NCBI GenBank assembly: GCA_000482145.1
Contig: AUXH01000628.1
Coordinates: forward strand, 1-10,867
Direction: 5' to 3'
Source of the DNA: Strigomonas culicis
Taxonomy: Eukaryota; Euglenozoa; Kinetoplastea; Trypanosomatida; Trypanosomatidae
DNA length: 10,867 nucleotides
Part shown: one piece after another, positions 1 to 7,000 of the stretch
Position numbering within the stretch: position 1 is the stretch's first letter
Layout of the letters: every line of letters begins with the position of its first letter
Made by a program: the position numbers and the translations under genes
The notes under the pieces: model-generated
Database searches by the model: none
What the model was told of the DNA's origin: nothing
Seen by the model: only the letters and a program-made list of their open reading frames with translations

Positions 1-155
1 CTCTAACTATCATTCAGAGAAAGTATGTGGAAGAGGATGAGTGGAGAATCTACCCTTACAAGATCCTGTGAGCATCCCAGACACACCCTACATAATACAT
101 CCACGAGCTGTTGGTGCATCACATGCAGAGCAAGCAGTAGAAAAGGGACATGAAA

Positions 156-1147
156 CTAGTGGATACAATGCGTTCCTCTCCATATCCCCAAAGAAAACAA
201 ACAGGCTTTCAACAGCGACACCGCCATGCAACTTGTATCCTCATTCTCTCTCATATTTTTAGATAGAGTATTATGCTCAAGTCCTTGCAAGTACTCTAGG
301 TCCTTCAAGGAGTGCACTTGACTGCGACCAAACAGAGTGCGGCGTTTCCAAGTCTTCAGAAAACTCACGTCACTCATACTCGTCTAAGGTCCAGCTCCAC
401 GAGCGTCGTTAGCTCCTGTAACACTTCAAAGGAGTGTATCCTAAAGCAATGACATAGCAACAAGTGCGTCACGTGTCTACATTGCCTCAGGAAGCTGATG
501 TCCATCGGAGAGGTCAAGCTCTCTGAACACAGCTCCTTGAGCATTGTCAAGTCTTGCAACCTGTCTAGGGATTGTGCCGCTCGACACCCATGTAGGTTCA
601 TCTTGTCCACTCGCTTCTGTTGACATAGTAGGAAGTTGTCCATCATGAGTACGGTTAATTCCTCGAGCCCCTCACGTCCGTTATAAGTAAACCGTAGACC
701 CTATTAACCATTGAACTGGAACGCTTCCACTCCCAGCAGACGAGAGCATCGCCGGGGAGCGTATAAATGGTGCACGTATGTATCCATATGCGCCTGTTTG
801 ATAGGTGAACTCCTCCAGCACCAATGGCGGCGCCGTCCCCTTTGGGACAAACGAAGGATCCCTCAACAACCTTGTAATGATGGAAAACCTCTCGGCATTG
901 TCCAGCCTCAGCGAGCGCACGCCAACGACCTGAAGCCACCAGGTCACCAGTTCTACGGCCCCCACGTCGATTACGTCCGTGATTGTATTTACCACGTGTG
1001 CGTGCACAGATATAGAGACATCATTCTCTTCACTCTCCTAGTACGTCGGTCTACGAGCCCTCTCAACTCCGCCAGATCCCGCACGCTGAGGTAGATACGT
1101 GATCCGTAGCTGGACACGCAAGTCTACTTGTTTCTTTCCTCACTCAT
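156..1147 (-). pseudogene. Decayed LRR protein gene, relative of the 2493-4285 gene
   Basis: This is a broken relative of the downstream LRR gene. From the ATG at 1147-1145 it reads MSEERNK, then a TAG at 1126-1124 at the position where the intact gene has Trp14, then TCVSSY (intact gene: TSVSSY) and VRDLAELRG (intact: VRALAELNG). That frame ends at a TAA at 991-989. The homology resumes in another frame with LVTWWLQVVGVR, identical to residues 109-120 of the intact gene, and PLVLEE. A further shift leads into LRR-like sequence at about 646-378, and another near 377 leads into a tail with SKNMREN (intact gene: SKNMRNK). Most of the 135-bp repeats are missing, so it is roughly half the length of its relative. 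No function is expected. The 3' limit is uncertain and is taken from the last open frame. Confidence 0.85.
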
Positions 1148-1209
1148 ATGGTGTATATTATTAACGTGGTAAGTAATAAGAACAAATCAGGTGAAACGAA
1201 AGCCCAATA

Positions 1210-1226
1210 CTAAAGAGGGGGGGGGA
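1210..1226 (-). promoter_or_regulatory. Relic trans-splice acceptor of the LRR pseudogene
   Basis: On the minus strand a C9 run (G9 at 1217-1225 on plus) continues as TCTTTAG, so a polypyrimidine tract meets an AG at 1211-1210, about 63 nt upstream of the pseudogene ATG. This matches the arrangement of kinetoplastid spliced-leader acceptors. It is read from layout only and may no longer be used. Confidence 0.4.
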
Positions 1227-1739
1227 CAAACGTTTCAACAGTTATATGTATATGCGGATTCTTGAAATAGGTGAGATGTTAATAAGTGAAGAGAGGAGGA
1301 AAAGAACAAGAAGCAAAATCGAAATTGAATATGCAGAAAAGCAGAGCGAGAAAAGTCTCCATAGTGGTACCGTCCGCTTGGAGATGATGCAGAAGTGAAT
1401 AAAGCGCGAGGACTGTGTATAGTACAGTCGAACGAGTGAGTGAAGCAGAGCACGTAGGCTTACCGCGATGTTTCATTACAACTCGAATCCGGTGTATGTC
1501 TACCACGATTCAACAGAGCATGTAATTACGCCGTTAAAGCAGGGGACTATTTGTTCAACAAGAAATCAAACAGGAGGAAATTACTGCGGAAATCACACCA
1601 TCGGAATATCGAAGAGTGCATCGCATTAGGTCATGAGCAGTGGTCACGTACCACACCGAGGGACTCCCCATAAAAAAACACAATCGGGGGCAGGGAGATG
1701 CAAATGTACGCCATGTTTCACATTCACACGTGAGAAGAT

Positions 1740-2130
1740 AGCAAAGAGTGGAAGGAATCTCTTCTACGCTCACGCCACATTCTCATTCACTTTGCGGAAG
1801 GGCAAGTGAAATATCATTCAGAAGTATGTGCCCCCAGCTGAGCACCTTGAATGGAGAAAGAAAATCACAAGCCATGGTTCCCTGTCGCTCTCAATTGGCC
1901 GCCCAAGTGAACTATTATTGGGCTCCAAGCATAGTCTTGGAGAAGAGTCAAATGGACACACTCACACGAATTGCACCTGGTGGAAGTCATCGGATGCACG
2001 GAGTCCATGCCATACAAGAGCATCCCGACATCTCAATGGCGAGTAATCAGCATACGCGCCCTTCGCTTTGTGTAGATTAGGCATTCCCTGTCACATGCTT
2101 TCGTGACGGATGGCGATCACGGATGCTCTG
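1740..2130 (+). repeat. Possible third copy of the spacer relic
   Basis: By eye, the stretch around 1966-2040 resembles 9780-9850. Both run from a gcacc-type start through a GG-rich segment to tacaagagcatcc (here) or tacagcagcatcc (there), followed by tctca. A further piece near 2097-2120 (ctttcgtgacggatggcg) resembles 9899-9920 (ctttcggcaagggatatggcg). Translated on plus, an APGG...H...IQEHP pattern here parallels APSGG...H...VQQHP in the copy at 9600-9961. Gaps are frequent and the similarity is weak, so this is tentative. Confidence 0.3.
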
Positions 2131-2229
2131 TTGAAACATGTAGAGAATTTGATACGAAGTCTCATAGAATTCGTTACAAAAAACTACGCATGTACTTCAA
2201 CTTTTTTATACCACTACTTGTTCTGTTGT

Positions 2230-2247
2230 TTATATATATATATATAT
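2230..2247. repeat. TA dinucleotide microsatellite
   Basis: An uninterrupted run of alternating T and A of about 18 bases lies in the AT-rich spacer about 250 bases downstream of the LRR gene stop. It probably falls in the 3' UTR or intercistronic DNA and has no evident function. Confidence 0.9.
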
Positions 2248-2492
2248 GTACATGTAACGGAAGATGTTGATGTTTCATGTACAAGGGTACACGCATACAT
2301 CGTAATTAAAATAATAATAAAAATAAGAATGAAGGAAATTTTCTGCATACCTCCACGTATAATAGGAATTGGTAGATACAATTGTAATACAATTCCAAAA
2401 GCTACAAGATGACTGGACTTCGTTACATCACAATTCTCACTTCACAGTAGAACAAAACGCCTCCTCCCGATAGAAACACTGTGTTACAACTA

Positions 2493-4285
2493 TCAATGGT
2501 ACTTGATAATACACCTTCTTTCCAATGGAAGGAGACTTACATCTACCTTGTTTCTCATGTTTTTTGACATAGAAATCATCTCAAGATTATGAAGGTTTTC
2601 TACTCCTCTTATGGAATGCAGTTTCGTGCAGTTGTACAACGCAATACGCTGCAAGTGTGTGCAACTTTCCAGAATATGTATATCCAACAAATTTGTACTG
2701 GAAAGGTCAAGGTCTCTCAGTGCCATCAAGTTCTGCAACCCCTCTAGAGAGTGCAACTGATAGCACCCACTTAGATTCAGCTTCTTGATGCCTGTGGAAT
2801 GCGGCATTGCGCGGATGTTCTTCACCCCTGAACCGGAAAGATAAAGCTCTGTGAGTGCCGTCAGGTTCTGCAACCCATCTAGAGAACGCAACTCCCTGCA
2901 CCCACTTAGATCCAGCTTCGTGAGTCGTGTGGACGCGGCAACGCGCTAATGTCATGAACCGCTGACCCGGAAAGATTAAGCTCTGTGAGTGCCGTCAAAT
3001 TCTGCAAACCACTTAGAGAAAGCAACGTACGACACCCACTTAGATCCAGCTTCGTGAGTCGTGTGGATTGCCGAAGCGCGGTGAGGTCCCACACACCTGC
3101 ATTAGAAAGATAAAGCTCTGTGAGTGCCGTCACATTATGTAACCCGTCTAGAGAGACCAACTCTCTGCACCCACTTAGATCCAGCTTCGTGACTCGTGTG
3201 GATTGCGGCAGTGTGGTAAGGTCCCTCACATATGCACCAGAAAGATCAAGCTCTGTGAGTGCCGTCAATTTTTGCAACCCGTCTAGAGAGCGCAACTCCC
3301 TGCAGTCACTTAGATGCAGTCTCGTGATTTGTGTAGAATGCAGCAGTGCGCTGATGTCCTCCACCCCTGAATCGGAAAGATTAAGCTCTGTGAGTGCCGT
3401 CACACTCTGCAACCCGTCTAGAGAGCGCAACTGACTGCACCCACTTAGATCCAGCTTCGTGAGTCGTGTGGATTGCCGCAGCGCGCGGATGTCCTCCACG
3501 ATTGACCCCGAAAGACTAAGCTCTGTGAGTGCCGTCACACTCTGCAACCCGTCTAGAGAGCGCAACTGACTGCACCCACTTAGATCCAGCTTCGTGAGTC
3601 GTGTGGATTGCCGCAGCGCGCGGATGTCCTCCACGATTGACCCCGAAAGACTAAGCTCTGTGAGTGCCATCAAGTTCTGCACCCCGTCTAGAGAGCGCAA
3701 TGGACAATGGGTTAGCTTTAGTTTCTGTAAAAGGGAACACTCTTTGATAGAAGTTAATCGTTGAATGCATGCGGAATTTTCATCACTCCCTTCCACTGCT
3801 AGTTCTTCAAGCACCAAGGGCAGAGGTTTCCCGCGAGGCGGTAGCGGTGTCCTTGTCAGCAATGTGGAAATCATGTCTTCGAAACCATCAGTGGTCAGGG
3901 TGTGTAGGTTTATCAGCTTCATCAAGCGCACCCCAACGACCTGAAGCCACCACGTTACTAGCTTTGTGCCTTGGACATCACTCACATCCACCACGCACAG
4001 CGCAGGACCCTCATGACCCGCATCGCGTTCAAAGCGTGCCACATGGTCCCATACTTTTACAGTGACGGTATCCTCTTTATGCATGTAAAACTGCTGCCTG
4101 TTCGAAAACACCACATGGTGCGTGTGCACAGGGCCGTTGAGCTCCGCCAGAGCCCTCACGTTGGGGTCCGACGCGCACACCGCACACGAGACGCGAGGCA
4201 CATACTCCATCACGAGCTGCATCGCGTAACTGCTCACAGAGGTCCACATGTTGCCTTCTTCTATTGTATCGTTCAGGTATTCCAT
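2493..4285 (-). CDS. Leucine-rich repeat protein, one-base frameshift near 2933
   Basis: This LRR protein has no recognisable catalytic domain. LRR arrays usually form curved binding surfaces, so a protein-interaction role is likely, but the partner is unknown. The ATG at 4285-4283 is preferred because the longer open frame to 4390 has no ATG and runs through the splice-acceptor pyrimidine tract. Residues 1 to about 180 form a non-repeat N-terminal part containing TWWLQVVGVR (111-120); it has no signal peptide or membrane span. From about 185 the repeats follow LxxLxLSG and LTKLDLSGC patterns in 45-residue units, then a tail with SKNMRNKVDVSLL. The frame is lost near 2933 and stops at 2906 (459 aa); the same repeats resume in the next frame and end at TGA 2495-2493. 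One missing base accounts for this, and the full span equals about 597 residues. The family resembles trypanosome LRRP/ESAG8-type proteins, from memory. A sequencing error is possible. Confidence 0.85.
2585..3720 (-). repeat. 135-bp tandem repeat array encoding paired LRRs
   Basis: The plus-strand marker ctctgtgagtgcc or a close variant begins at 2712 (variant), 2847, 2981, 3116, 3251, 3386, 3521 and 3656. Spacing is 135 bp throughout except 134 bp between 2847 and 2981, which marks the frameshift. Each unit encodes 45 residues, two LRRs of about 22 and 23 residues. The units starting at 3386 and 3521 are identical over all 135 bases, and identity runs on to about 150 bases. Confidence 0.95.
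2931..2936 (-). other. One-base deletion that frameshifts the LRR gene
   Basis: Other units read gtgtggattgcggcag or gtgtggattgccgcag on plus; here the sequence is gtgtggacgcggcaa, one base shorter. The repeat period falls to 134 bp exactly across this site. The reading frame moves from the one used upstream to the one that carries intact LRR sequence downstream, as expected of a single lost base. Confidence 0.9.
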
Positions 4286-5339
4286 TTCAGATTTGACAGT
4301 AGAAAATAACGCAATAGTTATTTTTAAACCGTTTAATTGACTAGTAAAAAGGGAGAAAAATACAACAGACAAATGGTATGTCAACGGCAATTCGAAAACA
4401 AAACACTCTCAAAAATGGAACAATGTACCTGTAGCAACAGAAACAAAAAAAATGGGGATATGGTACTTTTCAAGCTACAAGATACGCAAAGGAGTGCAAA
4501 GAAGAGAAGAGAGCACAAAAAGATATGGCTTCATTCTCTTGGAGTCCAACTAGACATGGTGCACCGCATGTGCCTCGTGCAAATGGTAGAAAGGAGTTCA
4601 ACTGTATAGCATGATACAGATTCTTGTAGGATAGTGTAGTGATCAAAAGGAACAATGAAGCGTATCGGATCATTGTACCAGTATGAAACAAAGCAGCCAT
4701 TACTTCGCTTTACCAAGGTAAACAGGCGTTTCGAGGTCAGTGGGAGTACAGGAAAAAAGGGTTATGTATCGTACATGCGTTTTGTAGCTGCAAGATCAGT
4801 AAATGAAAACAACACTCAATTCTCTACGTTGTAGCAGCACAAGTGTAGTCAACACAAAAACAACAAGAAAGGACTGAGAGGAGCAAGAAGAACCCTCTCC
4901 TTATTCACCACATGTGAAAATGTGTCCACAAGTGCCTCTATTCAAAACAAACTAGACACAGAAAGGAGCATGTATACTCTTCTACTTCGCTCCAATACAC
5001 AAGTGAAGAGAGACCACCGCGCTTATGAATGTGAGAGACTCGTCAAGGGGGAAAGTGCCAGTTGCGCCTCACTCGCCTGGATCTGTGTACATCCGTGCAC
5101 ATTTAGTTATTCTTCTGACAACTAGCAGTCTGTCCCCTCCGTTCGTGCAACTGTACGGATGCACGCAAGGGTTCGCTATCAGCTTTTGCACGCTTCAGAT
5201 GCCCTGGTGCACCCAACATTCGGATGTTACAACAAAGAACTGCAGCTGCACGCTCCGCATCTGATCTGGAGGTCTGTCATGCATGTCTCCCTGTAAGGCA
5301 TACACGCCCGAAAAAAAGACAAGCACGTCGCGCGTTCAT
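4286..5339. other. Spacer upstream of the LRR gene, no gene recognised
   Basis: Apart from the splice-acceptor region at its left end, nothing coding is supported. Short open frames exist on both strands (for example 4470-4700 minus and 5025-5264 plus) but lack recognisable motifs or matching neighbours. The part from about 5000 onward is richer in G and C and may be the worn beginning of the spacer copy that is clearer from 5340. Confidence 0.5.
4341..4360 (-). promoter_or_regulatory. Trans-splice acceptor of the LRR gene
   Basis: On the minus strand the pyrimidine tract TTTTTCTCCCTTTTTACTAG ends in an AG at 4342-4341. This would leave a 5' UTR of about 55 nt before the ATG at 4285. A polypyrimidine tract followed by the first AG is the known determinant of spliced-leader addition in kinetoplastids. 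This supports the chosen start and the strand. Confidence 0.65.
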
Positions 5340-5750
5340 TTACTCGTGATCTGCAAAGCAGCCTTCATCGTACTTCATCATGCAGAGCATGAACGCTTCA
5401 ACGGCATCAAGAGCACAATCGATGCTATGTACCACGGTCTTTTTTTCTACTTTTTCTGTGTAGTCTTGTGGCTTCGTTCCTCGTTATCAATGGATCGAGG
5501 GCCGTTCCGTGAACGCAAGCAGTTCTTCTGGCTGCTTTCGAGACATAGATGACGGTCGTTTGAGTAACTGTGGAGACTAAAAGGAAGGAGAGACAGCACT
5601 AATAACAAACAGAAAGGGGGAAAGAGAGATGTGTGAAACAGTGCAAATATGCAGCGTAAAACACTTTTTCACTTAACTAAGAGAGAAGAAAAAGTGATAG
5701 TTCCTCAATCGTATCATACATGTATGTAAAAATACAGATGATGGTTATAC

Positions 5751-5762
5751 TTTTTTTTTTTT
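5751..5762. repeat. T12 homopolymer at the start of the conserved core
   Basis: A run of 12 T on plus lies directly before the best-conserved part of spacer copy A. The equivalent position in copy B has a T8 run and an att/atc-rich tract (10090-10130). Read on the minus strand it is an A-run. Confidence 0.8.
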
Positions 5763-6161
5763 ACATTGGATACAGAGTTCACAATTTCGAAGAAAAAAGG
5801 TAAACATGTGTAAACCGCACGAACAGTGACGCTCTTCTTCTCTCTTCTTGTTTGATGTAGCTGTCTTGTTGCGGATCCTTATTGTGCAAAAGGGGGTAAA
5901 TGTAAAAACAAAGGAATAGAGGGTATTACCGATGGCTCTATAATTCCGGATTTCGATTGAGCGGCTGTTTGAATGAAATAGCACAGACCATGCCAATATT
6001 CTCACGAATCAAAGGAGATGAAGATCATATTACTCTTTCAAGAAATAAAAATCAGAAATAAACAAAAATAAAAACCAATCATACCACCTTTTATGCAGGT
6101 GTAATTATGAAATTGCAGAGTAAGAAAACTGTTACTTTCGTCTACTTGGAGAATTGCTTCA

Positions 6162-6194
6162 ACACATATATATTATACGTATACATATATGTGT
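6162..6194. repeat. AT-rich inverted repeat with an inner palindrome
   Basis: The arms acacatatat (6162-6171) and atatatgtgt (6185-6194) are perfect reverse complements. The interval holds the perfect 10-base palindrome tatacgtata (6174-6183). It lies in spacer copy A, in the region downstream of the 658-aa gene. It could extrude as a cruciform or fold in RNA, but no function is known. Confidence 0.8.
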
Positions 6195-6400
6195 GCGCAC
6201 TTCGTATTGCGTATCGTAGTTATTCTGTTACTGGCAATACATGAAACAGGGTTTTCATCTACGTTTCATCTTCATGTAAACATGAAAGAAAAGAGAAAAA
6301 CACAAGTAATAAAGAAATACAAAATGACATAACGTGCAGCATGTGCTCATGTTCACTACAAGTGAAACAATATACATCAAGTGATTTGCCTTATTTCAAG

Positions 6401-7000
6401 AAAATAATAATAATAATAAAACAGTGTCTAAAAAGGGAGAAATTTAAAAAAAAAAGAGCATTTGTTTTTTTTTTAACCATTAGTGTTATTCAGATGAATA
6501 GAACAACAATACGTGCAAAGAAAAATGTATAATATGTGTTTTGTTCATTATTATTATTTTTTTTTTTTGCACACGCTCTTTACCCTTTCTTGTTTTCTTT
6601 TGATAGCATTCGTTTTAATAGGAATTCACAAATTCTTTATTTGTTACACTTAATAATAGTATGCTGCCAAAGAAGGAAACTCCTCCATGGAATAAGTTAA
6701 AACAAAATGAAATTAAACAAAGACTACATTGAATTTAATACATACTTGAAAAGAATCCGAATGTAAAGAAAAAAGAGTCAAACATGCCGAAGCACAATAT
6801 TGAGAAATTGCACACGTCAATTCGTAGAAATACCAATAAAGAGTACGGCACCTTGAGATGAATGTAAAGAAAACAAAAAAAAAGATATAAAGAGAAAACT
6901 AAAACAAGTAAAAAAAAAAAAGAAGAATGTATAAGAATAAAAAAAAAAACCTAAGGCAGTGCAGAGTGAGCTGCGGCTCAGGAAGACGTTATTGGACTGC
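6401..7000. other. AT-rich 3' flank of the 658-aa gene
   Basis: This stretch lies directly downstream of the stop of the minus-strand gene at 7001. It is full of A and T runs (for example 6446-6455, 6467-6475, 6560-6569 and 6911-6921) and aat repeats near 6404-6420. It probably contains the 3' UTR and polyadenylation region. Kinetoplastid polyadenylation has no fixed signal, so no site can be marked. No gene is seen. Confidence 0.6.

Larger units (their letters stand above)
1148..2492. other. Spacer between LRR pseudogene and LRR gene
   Basis: No convincing minus-strand gene is seen in these 1.3 kb. The open frames here are short, have poor composition and show no family motif. The left part should hold the pseudogene's upstream region; the right part (about 2130-2492) is AT-rich, with a TA microsatellite, and should hold the 3' UTR of the LRR gene ending at 2493. 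The middle (about 1740-2130) is less AT-rich and is treated separately as a possible spacer relic. Confidence 0.6.
5340..6400 (+). repeat. Diverged spacer repeat, copy A
   Basis: This region aligns by eye to copy B (about 9600-10770) in the same orientation. Anchors in order include gtaccacgg (5430) with gtacgacgg; gagggccg...agttcttc (5497-5527) with aaggcca...agtacttc; taactgtggagac (about 5565) with taactatggacac (9931); tacattggatacag (5761) with tacacaatagatacag; the near-exact core gaacagtgacgctcttcttc (5821) with 10188; ggatttcgatt (about 5949) with cgatttcgatt; and ttactggcaatac (about 6229) with ttactggcagtac. The offset rises only from about 4355 to 4400. No intact gene is seen inside. 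Confidence 0.75.

Noticed and set aside
2110..2412. 100-aa plus-strand open frame
   Set aside because: The translation is dominated by the TA microsatellite and AT-rich codons and shows no protein features.
3120..3434. Plus-strand open frames across the LRR array
   Set aside because: They are antisense translations of the 135-bp repeats and repeat with the same period; no independent evidence of coding.
4286..4390. Upstream extension of the LRR gene to 4390
   Set aside because: The extra 35 codons contain no ATG, begin with TTG, and run through the polypyrimidine tract and AG of the splice acceptor.
4470..4716. Two overlapping minus-strand open frames with a hydrophobic stretch
   Set aside because: No splice-acceptor layout at the start, no motif, and frames overlap each other; length is within chance.
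5283..5552. 89-aa plus-strand open frame as an intact small gene
   Set aside because: It includes a segment derived from T-runs and overlaps the spacer repeat, whose other copy does not keep the same open frame.
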